The translations under genes were made by a program, and so were the position numbers. A DNA stretch of 39,999 bases from Syntrophus sp. (in: bacteria) (lineage in GTDB: Bacteria; Desulfobacterota; Syntrophia; Syntrophales; UBA8958), in assembly GCA_025355725.1 (NCBI GenBank), contig JANXZC010000076.1, positions 1-39,999 on the forward strand. Reading direction: 5' to 3'. The notes under the pieces were generated by a model that searched no databases, was not told where the DNA came from, and saw nothing but the letters and a program-made list of their open reading frames with translations. Position 1 is the stretch's first letter. Every line of letters starts with the position of its first letter. Positions 8,239 to 16,876 of the stretch are shown here, piece after piece.

Positions 8239-9492
8239 TCATGGCTGCTCTCCAGCGATCATCCAATCCTTGCCGTTGATCATTCTGGCTACAACCATGC
8301 TGGCCACGTTGTCGCCTACGGCGTTAATCATGGTTGCCGGCGGGTCAATCAGGGCGCCGATCATGGATATCAGGGGAAATGCCTCCAGAGGGAATCCATA
8401 CAGTGAGATGATCAGAATATCGCCGATAACTCCTCCACTTGGGATTCCTGTGATAACGGTACCGGCGAGTATGGCGATGCCGACAGCTGTCAGCATGGTA
8501 ACAGGACCGGTGAAATCGAGATGAAACAATCCGAAAAGAAAGGCAATCTTCAAAACAGCTCCCAGGCATGATCCGTCCATGTGAATCGTTGCCCCAATGG
8601 GGATGACCACTTCGCTTATGTCTCTGGGAATTCCTGTTTTATTTGCCGCCTCAAGATTTACAGGTATCGTGGCCACACTGCTACCCGTGGCAAGGGCCGT
8701 CAGGGCTGGCGGAATGATGTTCCTCCAGAAAGCTCGCACCCCCCGTTTTTTCGCTGCAAGATAGGCATAGGCCGAAAATCCGATAAAAAAGTATAGAATG
8801 GCGATTGGATAGTACAAGAGCATGGCCCGGAAATAGGAGCCCATGAGGTCGGAGCCGTAAACGCCTATGAAATGAGCAAAATAAGCGCACAGGCCAATGG
8901 GGGCGTAGTACATGATGTAAGATATAACCTTCATCATCACTTCATTTGCCGAAGACAGGAACTCTGAAAACGCTCTCCCTTTTTCACCGCAAGATGACGT
9001 CGCCAAACCTACCAGAATTGCAAAAACAATCAGGGCCAGCATATTCCGCTTAGACAGAATCTCCGTGAAATCAGGAGCGGTAAAGGCCTTGACGATTTGC
9101 TCGGAGGTCTTGAACTGATCGATTTGTACCTTTGCATCAAGATCGACAGCGACAGCGGCAGTCGGCGGATAAAACTGGATGGCTGTCACCATTATCACCG
9201 ATGCGATGATTCCGGTAAAAATAAAGAAGAGCATCATACGGGACAATATCTTGCCGAGGCGTTTCAGGTTCGACATCCCCGCAACTGCCGAGGAGATGGA
9301 AAAAAATACCAGCGGTACAATTGTAGTAAACAGGAGATTTAGAAAAGCGTCACCGAAGGGCTTGAAGATAGCAGCGTCTTTTTTTAAAACAACGCCGAGG
9401 GTGCAACCTAAGATTACGGAAGCGATCAAGAGAATCGAAAAACCGTACGACTTTAACAAACCGGGAAGTTTAATCATCGATACGGTCCACAT
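8239..9492 (-). CDS. Dicarboxylate/amino acid:cation symporter (DAACS/SdcS-GltP type)
   Basis: A 417-residue integral membrane protein with about eight hydrophobic segments plus re-entrant loops. Hallmarks of the glutamate/C4-dicarboxylate transporter family are present: the serine-rich hairpin region ALATGSSVATIPVN (about 277-290), GATIHMDGSC (about 311-320), the second hairpin GIPSGG, and DPPATMINAVGDN (about 386-398), where sodium and substrate bind. It probably imports acidic amino acids or C4-dicarboxylates with Na+ or H+; the exact substrate cannot be told. No strong ribosome site precedes either ATG 9492 or the ATG five codons later. It is separated from the upstream S1-protein gene by about 100 bases. 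Confidence 0.85.
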   Translation of the reverse strand: MWTVSMIKLPGLLKSYGFSILLIASVILGCTLGVVLKKDAAIFKPFGDAFLNLLFTTIVPLVFFSISSAVAGMSNLKRLGKILSRMMLFFIFTGIIASVIMVTAIQFYPPTAAVAVDLDAKVQIDQFKTSEQIVKAFTAPDFTEILSKRNMLALIVFAILVGLATSSCGEKGRAFSEFLSSANEVMMKVISYIMYYAPIGLCAYFAHFIGVYGSDLMGSYFRAMLLYYPIAILYFFIGFSAYAYLAAKKRGVRAFWRNIIPPALTALATGSSVATIPVNLEAANKTGIPRDISEVVIPIGATIHMDGSCLGAVLKIAFLFGLFHLDFTGPVTMLTAVGIAILAGTVITGIPSGGVIGDILIISLYGFPLEAFPLISMIGALIDPPATMINAVGDNVASMVVARMINGKDWMIAGEQP

Positions 9493-9555
9493 GGGAGGTT
9501 ACAAGACATTACCCATCTCTGCCGGGTAATATATCAAGCATTCAAGATAAAGATC

Positions 9556-9570
9556 GGAGAATCGTTCTCC
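9556..9570 (-). terminator. Short hairpin after the S1-protein gene
   Basis: GGAGAA-TCG-TTCTCC (9556-9570) is a six-pair perfect hairpin about 20 bases beyond the stop codon of the S1 gene. On the minus strand it is followed by a weakly T-rich GATCTTTAT. It may be a weak terminator, but the T-run is poor. Confidence 0.3.
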
Positions 9571-9590
9571 CCTTACCTAGATGGTGTCGC

Positions 9591-10817
9591 CTACTTTTTA
9601 TGTTTCTGCTGCAGGCGCTTATGGATCAGCTCCCCAAAACTGCCAAAGCCCCCGGAAGTACCCTCGACGGTAGCTCCCGACTCGGGGACATAAGGCTCCT
9701 CTTCCTCCGACGGGGTTTCAAGGGACAGGGAAATCTTGCGCTTTGCCGGATCAACGGCAATTACATACGGTTCCACCACTTGACCTACCTCGACCACATC
9801 TTTGGGGTGATTTATGCGCTTTCCCGCCCCAAGGTTGGAGATGTGGATCAATCCGTCTATCCCCGGCGCCAGATTGACGAAGGCCCCGAAAGTGGTAAGC
9901 CTGACGACGGGACCTTTTACCCTGCCGCCTGGCCGGTACGCCGCAACCACGCTCTCCCAGGGATCGGATTGCAGGGCTTTAAGGCTCAGGGTCAGGCGAC
10001 CCTTCTCCCAATCAAGACCGATCACCCTTACTGTTACCTCCTGACCGGGAGACAGGATATTTTCGGCTTTCTCCGTTCGGTCCCAGGCCATCTCGCTCAT
10101 AGGTATCAAACCATCCACTCCTCCGATATCTATGAAGGCGCCGAAATTCGCCAGGGAACGAACCGTGCCAGTCAGATCCGCCCCGACGACAAGGGTCTCC
10201 CTGATGCGGTCGGCCTGAGCCCGCCTTTCTTCTTCAAAGAGGACCCGCCTCGAGAGGACAACATTCTGGCTCTCTTCTTCAAATTCAACTACCTTGAAAG
10301 GGAAGGTCTGGCCGACGTAAGTCTCACTGTCCTTGTCTCGCTTCAAATCAATCTGGGAAAAAGGACAAAAGCATCTGACGCCGCCTACCATCACCTCAAA
10401 TCCGCCTTTCACGGCCGCTTTGACCTTTCCCGAAACGGGCAGGTTCGCCTGATGGGCATCGCGTATCTCGGCCATATCAAGGGTCGAATACCCGTGCCTG
10501 AGGGTTGTAAGCCTCTTTGCCCCGTCACGGACATGGAGGAAGTAGGCCTCTACCACGTCGCCTTCCTGCACCGCGCAGATCCCATCGGCACCCTTGAACT
10601 CGGCCAGATCGATGACGCCTTCGCTCTTCTCGTCCAGGTCGACGTACACCATGTCTTTGGAAATGCTTATTACGGTCGCCTTAATTTTCTGGCCTGGCTT
10701 CAGCCTTACGGGCATCTTGCTATCTTTTTCAAACATCGCCCCAAAATCCTCCTCAGGCAAAGGGGCCTCGCCTCCGCCAGTCGCCGTCGTTCCCGTTCCC
10801 GATTTTTCGTCCGTCAT
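9591..10817 (-). CDS. Four-S1-domain RNA-binding protein (ribosomal protein S1-like)
   Basis: A 408-residue protein built from four S1 (OB-fold) RNA-binding domains at roughly 40-105, 120-185, 205-275 and 290-360. The last two show classic S1 cores: SLANFGAFIDIGGVDGLIPM and LTTFGAFVNLAPGIDGLIHI. Bacterial ribosomal S1 usually has six domains, so this is a shorter S1-like protein that may act in translation initiation or RNA handling. The acidic low-complexity N-terminus is typical of such proteins in Deltaproteobacteria. The start at 10817 follows AAGGAG by seven bases, which rules against the ATG eight codons upstream. Confidence 0.85.
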   Translation of the reverse strand: MTDEKSGTGTTATGGGEAPLPEEDFGAMFEKDSKMPVRLKPGQKIKATVISISKDMVYVDLDEKSEGVIDLAEFKGADGICAVQEGDVVEAYFLHVRDGAKRLTTLRHGYSTLDMAEIRDAHQANLPVSGKVKAAVKGGFEVMVGGVRCFCPFSQIDLKRDKDSETYVGQTFPFKVVEFEEESQNVVLSRRVLFEEERRAQADRIRETLVVGADLTGTVRSLANFGAFIDIGGVDGLIPMSEMAWDRTEKAENILSPGQEVTVRVIGLDWEKGRLTLSLKALQSDPWESVVAAYRPGGRVKGPVVRLTTFGAFVNLAPGIDGLIHISNLGAGKRINHPKDVVEVGQVVEPYVIAVDPAKRKISLSLETPSEEEEPYVPESGATVEGTSGGFGSFGELIHKRLQQKHKK

Positions 10818-10889
10818 GTTGCTGCTCCTTATTGATTTCACGGGGATAAATCGTCTGATTTCCCCCGCAAGTAAAATTTGTTATTATTG

Positions 10890-11747
10890 CTACTGCCCGG
10901 TTTTGATCGACAAGACCTCCTCAGAAAACTCGGAGGGCAAATCCTTCCTGCCGCCTGACTTTTCCTGAACCTTCACGCCCCTGGTCAGGCGGGACACATC
11001 CGTCGACTTTGTCATCACCCGATATACATCGCCCTGGGCCGTAAGGTTAATATCCCCTAACGGCGACGTGCTCGTGTATATTGAAATACTTTCCTGGCCG
11101 AAGGGAGGAGAGACCTCCAGATCAAAACGGTCGTTTCCCGTGGGGATCTCGTATATAATACCACCATTGAAATAAGCTTCGCTCCGATAAGGATTAGGCA
11201 GGAGCTGAAGGAGATTGCCCGCCGTATCCTTGTATATAATTCGGGCATGGAAGGGTTTGTTGCCCTTGAGATAAATTTTTATCTTTTCTCCCTGCTTGTA
11301 GTCCTGCTTGTCCGTCCATAATTTCACCTTCAGCGGCGCCGCCGGGTCGTCGGCAAAGTCCTTTACCTGGGCGGCCTTGTTCATGGATTTTTCATCGGGG
11401 ACTACCTCCGCCTTGATCTTTGTCCGATAGCATTCACCGGTGGCGGCATCCTTGTACCAGGATTTTTCCAGCTCTTGAATGACCTTCACCGCGGCATTGG
11501 AATAAGCAGCGATAAGATCCTTTTCAACAGCGAAATCCTTAACCTGCGTTTCGCTTCTTAAATAGGTCACGGCCCTCTCCGCCGCGTTCCGCTTGGCGTC
11601 GGCCATCGCCGCCTGTTCCGTCTGCTTTCTCGATTTGTCGTCTCCCATGCAGGCATTGCCCTCGACATCCACAATGGTGGATTGGGCGGCGTAAAGGGGA
11701 GAGGAAAGGCAGATAAAAAGCAATAAGGCGAGAAAAGCATTCTTCAT
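10890..11747 (-). CDS. Exported DUF4384-domain protein
   Basis: A 285-residue protein with a cleavable signal peptide (MKNAFLALLLFICLSSPLYA, cut before AQ). The mature N-terminal half carries an ADAKRNAAERAV helix like that of the LPP20/FlgT-type repeats. The C-terminal half (about 155-250) matches DUF4384: LWTDKQDYKQGEKIKIYLKG, then LLQLLPNPYRSEAYFNGG and PFGQESISIYTS. The function of the family is unknown; members are periplasmic or surface-associated. ATG 11747 is chosen because GGAGG lies eight bases upstream and the signal peptide begins exactly there, although the frame is open to 11858. The gene lies immediately downstream of mazG. Confidence 0.75.
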   Translation of the reverse strand: MKNAFLALLLFICLSSPLYAAQSTIVDVEGNACMGDDKSRKQTEQAAMADAKRNAAERAVTYLRSETQVKDFAVEKDLIAAYSNAAVKVIQELEKSWYKDAATGECYRTKIKAEVVPDEKSMNKAAQVKDFADDPAAPLKVKLWTDKQDYKQGEKIKIYLKGNKPFHARIIYKDTAGNLLQLLPNPYRSEAYFNGGIIYEIPTGNDRFDLEVSPPFGQESISIYTSTSPLGDINLTAQGDVYRVMTKSTDVSRLTRGVKVQEKSGGRKDLPSEFSEEVLSIKTGQ

Positions 11748-11836
11748 CTTGAGGGCCTCCATCTTCTTGATTATCGGTTGATGTTTTGCATATTTGCGAT
11801 AATTCGTCAATCCGTTCGGCAATTTTAGTTGAATAT

Positions 11837-12652
11837 TTAACCTTTTGCCTCTTCCCATAGACGGTCCATCGTGGCAAGGGTAGCCTCTTCCAGGCTGACG
11901 CCTTCTTCCTCCAACCGTTTTTCGATATATTGAAACCGTTTCAGGAATTTTCCCGTGGTCTGGCGCAGTGCTTCTTCGGCCCGAACACCGGCAAATCGGG
12001 AAAGGTTAACCACGGAAAAGAGGAGATCCCCGATCTCTTCCTCTATGCCATCCTGATTTTTCAGCCCTATGGCATCTTTTAGTTCCTGAAGTTCTTCTTC
12101 AATCTTCTCGACAACCTGCTCCGTTCTTTCCCAGTCAAATCCAACCGTTGCTGCCCGCTCGGTTATTTCCTGGGCCCTCGATAGGGCCGGCAGGGAACGG
12201 GATATACCATCAAATAGCGGACTTGCATGCTTGTCCTTATGCTCCTGGGTCGCCTTGATTTTCTCCCAGTTGTCCTTCACATCGGAAACATCCCGGACCG
12301 ACTTGTCGGCAAACACATGGGGATGGCGGCGAATCATTTTTTCCGATATCCCCCGGACCACCCCGGCAAGGTTGAAATTCCCCTGTTCCTCTGCAAGCAC
12401 GACAAGGAACAGGATCTGAAAGAGCAGATCCCCCAGCTCCTCCCGGAGGTCTGCCGGCGAACCCTCCGCGATGGCATCGATCACTTCATAGGCCTCGCTG
12501 AGCAGGTACCGGCGGAGGTCTTTTTCGTTCTGAATACGGTCCCAGGGACATCCCGCGGGAGAACGGAGGGTCCTGATCAAGGCAAGGAGTTCATCGATCT
12601 CCGGCGACGGTTCGCGATTTCTCGCTGTTTCTCCTTGTTTTTCCACACCCAT
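11837..12652 (-). CDS. mazG: Nucleoside triphosphate pyrophosphohydrolase MazG
   Basis: A 271-residue protein with two tandem MazG all-alpha NTP-PPase domains. The first has CPWDRIQNEKDL and the metal-binding EELGDLLFQILF (about 71-82); the second has EEIGDLLFSVVNL (about 205-217) with ExxE-type acidic residues. MazG hydrolyses (d)NTPs to monophosphates and pyrophosphate, clearing abnormal nucleotides and affecting ppGpp signalling. The length equals that of E. coli-type MazG. GAGGAG sits only one base before ATG 12652, so GTG at codon 3 (12646) may be the real start. The same strand continues into the DUF4384 gene. Confidence 0.92.
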   Translation of the reverse strand: MGVEKQGETARNREPSPEIDELLALIRTLRSPAGCPWDRIQNEKDLRRYLLSEAYEVIDAIAEGSPADLREELGDLLFQILFLVVLAEEQGNFNLAGVVRGISEKMIRRHPHVFADKSVRDVSDVKDNWEKIKATQEHKDKHASPLFDGISRSLPALSRAQEITERAATVGFDWERTEQVVEKIEEELQELKDAIGLKNQDGIEEEIGDLLFSVVNLSRFAGVRAEEALRQTTGKFLKRFQYIEKRLEEEGVSLEEATLATMDRLWEEAKG

Positions 12653-12714
12653 ACTCCTCGTTATTCCGTTGAATCAAAAGGTAATTGCAATCCTATTTAT
12701 CATCCTCGCAGTCC

Positions 12715-13275
12715 TTACATGCCCAGTTGCCCGCTCTGCTCCTGCATCGCCGTCAGGGAAATCTGTACAAATTCATCAAGAGGGATCCCGATCACTTCGC
12801 ATTCCCGGATAATGTCCCGGTTTACCGAGGCGGCAAAGGCCTTCTCCTTCATCCGCTTGGTCACGGATTTAACCTTGACGCTGGCAAGCTTTTTATCGGG
12901 ATAAACCATGGCCGTCGCCATGATCAGACCGGTTACAGTCTCCCCTGCCGCCAAGGCATGCTGGAAAACGGTCTCCCGATTCTTTTTCGTCGCCATTTCA
13001 TTGTGCATGGCAATAGCGTCGATGATCTCCGGATCTATCCCCTTTTCCGTCAGAATTTTTGCGACGACGAGGCCATGCACGGTCAGATCGCCCCCCACCT
13101 GTTCAATATCCAGATCATGAAGGAGGCCGGCAAGTCCCCATTTTCCCTCATCCTGGCCGAGGCGGCGGGCCAGCGCCATCATGACGGCTTCGGATGCGTA
13201 GGAATGGGCCAGCATCTTGTCGTTTTTGATATACTCATGGAGCAGTGATAAGGCTTCGTCGTGGGAAAAGGCCAT
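12715..13275 (-). CDS. HD-domain hydrolase
   Basis: A 186-residue protein with an HD metal-dependent phosphohydrolase domain. The metal-binding pattern is visible: AHSYASEAVM (first His), LAGLLHDLDIE (HD pair, about 48-58), TVHGLVVAKI and IAMHNEM. It resembles small HD proteins such as those annotated as hydrolases next to nucleotide-metabolism genes; the substrate is unknown. ATG 13275 is chosen because AAGGAGG lies eight bases upstream, discarding an upstream extension. Only 13 bases separate it from the stop of the DUF1893 gene, so the two form an operon. Confidence 0.85.
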   Translation of the reverse strand: MAFSHDEALSLLHEYIKNDKMLAHSYASEAVMMALARRLGQDEGKWGLAGLLHDLDIEQVGGDLTVHGLVVAKILTEKGIDPEIIDAIAMHNEMATKKNRETVFQHALAAGETVTGLIMATAMVYPDKKLASVKVKSVTKRMKEKAFAASVNRDIIRECEVIGIPLDEFVQISLTAMQEQSGQLGM

Positions 13276-13288
13276 GGATATTACCTCC

Positions 13289-13792
13289 TTAGTCCGATGA
13301 TAATAATTCCGTTGTAAGTCCCCTTGATTCCCTGCATTCGCGACACCAGGGGGTATAACCGCACTGGCCGCGGCAACTATCAAATTCGTCCATGTTTACT
13401 TTGGCCATCCTGTAGATTTTCTTTAGGAAATCGTCACGGTCATCCGTTTCCAGGGCAATCACCTCTTCGGGACTAATCGCCGTGCCGTCGCCAGTGAGAA
13501 TGTTATCCACCCACAGGGCCGCGTGGCAGGTTATTTCATGGGCCTGGAGGAAAGATTTGGCCGGTGTGGAGGCAACCGCCGCGGCCACTGCAGATATGAG
13601 CCCCGAATAGACGATCAGCTTTGCTGCCGCTAGGCCGACAATCCTGTCGTGGAGGAGGCAACCCTGATATTTACCCCGGTATATCTCCAGCCACTCCACC
13701 AGGGGCTTCAGTCCCGCCTCCCTGGACCTGAATACCCTTCTCCCCCCGCAGAACATGGCAAGCGAATAGTCCATAAAAATCGGTTTGTCCAT
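13289..13792 (-). CDS. DUF1893 protein with a cysteine-rich C-terminal tail
   Basis: A 167-residue protein. Residues about 7-130 match DUF1893 (Thermotoga TM1506-like, cytidine-deaminase-like fold): SLAMFCGGRRVFRSREAGLK, LLHDRIVGLAAAKLIVYSG and DGTAISPEEVIAL. The biochemical role of the family is not established. The C-terminus adds a compact CRGQCGYTPWCREC segment (C-x3-C-x5-C-x2-C), which could bind zinc or an iron-sulphur cluster. The start at 13792 follows AGGAG by seven bases. It forms an operon with the downstream HD protein. Confidence 0.75.
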   Translation of the reverse strand: MDKPIFMDYSLAMFCGGRRVFRSREAGLKPLVEWLEIYRGKYQGCLLHDRIVGLAAAKLIVYSGLISAVAAAVASTPAKSFLQAHEITCHAALWVDNILTGDGTAISPEEVIALETDDRDDFLKKIYRMAKVNMDEFDSCRGQCGYTPWCRECRESRGLTTELLSSD

Positions 13793-14142
13793 CAGAGCGC
13801 TCCTCGCCACCGTCAGCACTGAAAATATTGGCATTTTCGCACAACCGCCGAAAAATGGAAGCCATTTTTCACAGATATTTGTATCATTAGCGCAGCTTGA
13901 TGAAAAAGGTCAAATGAAAAGGTTCACATCATTTGATTCACGGGGACAGGCGATGAGAAAACCCCCGGTCTGTCAAACCAGTCCGGCCATAAACACCGGA
14001 AATAATCACAAAAAAACCTTGGCACTGTTGCCTTGCAGTGCTATAGAATTGCAGCATTAATTATCGCGCTCCGATAAAGGCCGATGAGGAAATCCGTAAC
14101 CAAAACCTGTTTCATTTTGTCACATGTTGAGATACTCTGGCT
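13793..14142. promoter_or_regulatory. Divergent intergenic region with a plus-strand promoter for the MscS gene
   Basis: This 350-bp gap separates the minus-strand DUF1893 gene from the plus-strand channel gene. On the plus strand TTGGCA (14019-14024) and TATAGA (14042-14047) are spaced by 17 bases, a good sigma-70 match about 95 bases before the channel start. No convincing coding frame was seen here, although a frame stays open from 13785 to 14060. Confidence 0.5.
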
Positions 14143-15090
14143 ATGAAAAACATCCTGGAATATGTCCGTAGCATGGGACTCTACGATCGGCTTTTTGATT
14201 CCGCTTTAGCCCTTGTCTTTTTCGTCCTCCTGCATTGGGCTCTGGTAAGATTATTTCTTCAATTCCCTCATGAAAAACAGAAATTGTTTCTTTGGCGAAA
14301 GGCGGCCACATACTGTTCCGTATCCGTCCTTGTCCTCCTTCTTGGCTTTGTCTGGCTGCGGGGCTTTCATTCCCTGAGCACCTTCATCGGCCTTCTGTCG
14401 GCGGGCCTCGCCATTGCCCTGAAGGACCCTATCACCAACATTGCCGGGTGGCTGTTTATTATGATCCGGAAACCATTCGAAACAGGTGACCGGGTTCAGA
14501 TCGGAAACTATGCGGGGGATGTCATCGATGTTGATATTTTCCAGTTTACCCTCATGGAATCAGGCATCTCCGGCATTTCCAAAGATATGCGCACCGGACG
14601 GCTTATAAAGATTTCAAACAGCGCAGTTTTTACGGAGCCCCAGGTCAATTTTACCAAAGGCTGGTTTGAATACATCTGGAACACTATTGAGGTATGCGTC
14701 ACCTTCGAGAGCAACTGGAAGAAAGCCATGACCATCCTTGAAGAGATCGTGACCAACGAGAGCGAAGATGCGGCGAAAAATGCAAGAGAGACTATGGATA
14801 AGGCGTCGGAAAGATATATGATCCTTGACATGAGATTGGAACCCCGCGTCCTTGCCGCAATTGCAGATAATGGCGTTGTGATCACGGCCGTGTACCTTTG
14901 CGATCCCCGTTCCCGGCGATTGTCATCAAGCAGGGTCTCGGAGCAAATACTGGAAAGGTTTTCCGGGGAGAAGGAGATCTCTTTTGCTTATAACACCCAG
15001 AGAAGTTTCAGCAATGTAACCGAGGGGAAAGGGGCGACGGGAAACGGGATTGCCCGGACCGGAAGGTTAAATGGAGATGTCATTAAATGA
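14143..15090 (+). CDS. MscS-family mechanosensitive channel
   Basis: A 315-residue membrane protein with three N-terminal hydrophobic segments (about 15-38, 47-68 and 70-105). The third is the glycine/alanine-rich pore helix typical of MscS (LSTFIGLLSAGLAIALKDPI), followed directly by the beta domain IRKPFETGDRVQIGNYAGDV. The cytoplasmic C-terminal region is shorter than in large MscS homologues. MscS channels open under membrane tension to release solutes during hypo-osmotic shock. A promoter-like sequence lies about 95 bases upstream. The gene heads a plus-strand group of four. Confidence 0.9.
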   Translation: MKNILEYVRSMGLYDRLFDSALALVFFVLLHWALVRLFLQFPHEKQKLFLWRKAATYCSVSVLVLLLGFVWLRGFHSLSTFIGLLSAGLAIALKDPITNIAGWLFIMIRKPFETGDRVQIGNYAGDVIDVDIFQFTLMESGISGISKDMRTGRLIKISNSAVFTEPQVNFTKGWFEYIWNTIEVCVTFESNWKKAMTILEEIVTNESEDAAKNARETMDKASERYMILDMRLEPRVLAAIADNGVVITAVYLCDPRSRRLSSSRVSEQILERFSGEKEISFAYNTQRSFSNVTEGKGATGNGIARTGRLNGDVIK

Positions 15091-15156
15091 AATCCAGGCA
15101 AGGGTCGTGATTTGCCTTGCTCAGTCATCCCCATAAAAAAAGGATGGGATACGCCT

Positions 15157-16104
15157 ATGGAAAGGATCAAAATAGGAATCAGCACCTGCCTCTTGGGGGA
15201 GAATGTCCGTTACGACGGGGGGCATCAATGGGACCGTTATCTTACCCAAACACTGGGCCGTTATTTTGAGTGGGTCCCCGTCTGTCCCGAGGTCGAATAT
15301 GGACTGCCTGTGCCCCGGGAGGCCATGCGCCTGGTCGGCGATCCCGCCGCGCCCCGTCTCATCATGATAAGATCGGGAATCGATCATACCGCCGGAATGA
15401 AGACCTGGGCGGGGGGGAAACTCATCTCCCTTGCAAAAGAGTCACTCCGCGGCTTTATCTTCAAGAGCAAATCCCCGAGCTCCGGAATGACGGCCGTAAA
15501 GGTATATGGTGATACGGGAGTCCCCTCCCGCCGGGGAACGGGTATTTTTGCCGGGGCGTTCATGGCGCATTTTCCTTTAATGCCCGTCGAGGATGACGGC
15601 CGGCTTCACGATCCCGTAATTCGGGAAAATTTCATCGAAAGGGTTTTTGTCTTCCATCGTTGGCAGGTCATGATGCAGACGGATTTTAGTTTTAAGGATC
15701 TCGAAATTTTCCATCGCGATCACAAACTGCTCATGATGTCTCACAGTCCGAAACACCTGACGGAGCTGGGCCGTATAACCGCCAATCACGGGAGAATGCC
15801 CATCTCCCAGGCAGCATCGGAATACCATCAGCTTCTGATGGAGGGATTGAAGCTGATAGCAACCCCCAAAAAGCAGACCAATGTCCTCATGCACATGCTG
15901 GGATACTTTAAGAAGCAACTCACGAAGGATGAGAAACAGGAACTCCTCGACATCATCGAGAGATACTACCAGGGCGCCCTGCCCCTGATCGTGCCGGTGA
16001 CCCTGCTGGCCCATTATGTCCGGAAATTCGGTAAACCTTACCTGGAGGGGCAAATATATCTCAATCCCCATCCCGCAGAGCTGATGCTCAGGAATCACAG
16101 TTGA
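15157..16104 (+). CDS. DUF523-DUF1722 (YbgA-type) protein lacking the third cluster cysteine
   Basis: A 315-residue two-domain protein. Residues 1-160 are DUF523, with STCLLGENVRYDGGH and CPEVEYGLPVPREAMRLVG; residues about 185-310 are DUF1722 with HRDHKLLMMSHSP. DUF523 enzymes such as thiouracil desulfurase TudS bind a [4Fe-4S] cluster through three cysteines, in CLxG, CPE and SPSCG. Here the last motif reads KSKSPSSGM, with TCC (Ser) in place of Cys, so cluster binding by the known mode seems lost or altered. ATG 15157 is chosen over 15112 because homology starts there. Confidence 0.85.
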   Translation: MERIKIGISTCLLGENVRYDGGHQWDRYLTQTLGRYFEWVPVCPEVEYGLPVPREAMRLVGDPAAPRLIMIRSGIDHTAGMKTWAGGKLISLAKESLRGFIFKSKSPSSGMTAVKVYGDTGVPSRRGTGIFAGAFMAHFPLMPVEDDGRLHDPVIRENFIERVFVFHRWQVMMQTDFSFKDLEIFHRDHKLLMMSHSPKHLTELGRITANHGRMPISQAASEYHQLLMEGLKLIATPKKQTNVLMHMLGYFKKQLTKDEKQELLDIIERYYQGALPLIVPVTLLAHYVRKFGKPYLEGQIYLNPHPAELMLRNHS

Positions 16105-16180
16105 AAGAAGACAAAACATACAATCTGCATTGACACAAGTTCCCCGTTCACCTATATGCTGGTGAAGAAAGGATCGCACC

Positions 16181-16876
16181 ATGCCCCTGAAGGGAAATCT
16201 CAAAGAGGAAATATATCACAATGACAAGGAACAGGTCATTGAGCGGCGCTTTACCATCAACGGGAAGCCGGAAGGTGAGTATACCTCTTATTTCGGCAAC
16301 GGCCAGGTCATGGTCCGTGTGCAATTCCGCAAGGGTGTGAAAAACGGGGAAGCGATGTCCTACTATCAGGGCGGACAGCTTCGTGAACAGGGGACATTCA
16401 AGGATAACCGTCTGGTCGGCAAGTATGTCTGCTTTTACGACAACGGCCAAATCCGGGAAGAGGAATACTACAACGAAGCTGGCAAGCTCCAAGGCAAATA
16501 CCTGCTGTATTATCGAGACGGGCAGATCAAGGACGAAGAAAACTTCCGCAATGGCCTTTTTGAGGGCGATTATATCTCCTACTACAAAAACGGGCAAATC
16601 CGGGAAAAGGGAAGTTTCAAAAACGACAAGCGGGAGGGGGAATACCTCGCCTACTACAAGAACGGCCGGATCAAAGAACAGGCCAGCTACCGCAACGGCA
16701 AGCTTGTCGGCAAGTATCACTTCTATGATGAAAACAGCCTGGAAATCAAAAAATCACAGGTCGATGACCAGGGAGACATGGAAGAGGACGAGCATGACGT
16801 CCGGGAAAGAGAACAAAGGGTAGATGATCTCATGAAAAATCTCGGAGATTTCAGCAAACAGGGAAAGGAGCCATAA
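16181..16876 (+). CDS. MORN-like/YwqK-type repeat protein
   Basis: A 231-residue protein made of about seven tandem repeats of 20-25 residues of the type G-x-Y-x-x-Y-Y-x-N-G-Q-I-R-E (for example GDYISYYKNGQIREKGSFKN), from residue 8 to about 190. A charged, probably coiled tail follows, rich in Glu, Asp and Arg. Such repeats form beta-meander surfaces and occur in YwqK-type antitoxins and in protein-binding scaffolds; the partner is unknown. AAGGA precedes the ATG by seven bases. Its TAA stop overlaps the ATG of the universal stress protein gene by one base, indicating coupled translation. Confidence 0.75.
   Translation: MPLKGNLKEEIYHNDKEQVIERRFTINGKPEGEYTSYFGNGQVMVRVQFRKGVKNGEAMSYYQGGQLREQGTFKDNRLVGKYVCFYDNGQIREEEYYNEAGKLQGKYLLYYRDGQIKDEENFRNGLFEGDYISYYKNGQIREKGSFKNDKREGEYLAYYKNGRIKEQASYRNGKLVGKYHFYDENSLEIKKSQVDDQGDMEEDEHDVREREQRVDDLMKNLGDFSKQGKEP

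Noticed and set aside
9600-10835. 411-codon plus-strand frame opposite the S1-domain gene
   Set aside because: Antisense shadow of a gene with four clear S1 domains and a good ribosome site.
13785-14060. 91-codon plus-strand frame before the channel gene
   Set aside because: No ribosome site, no recognisable domain, biased toward non-coding composition and overlapping a candidate promoter.
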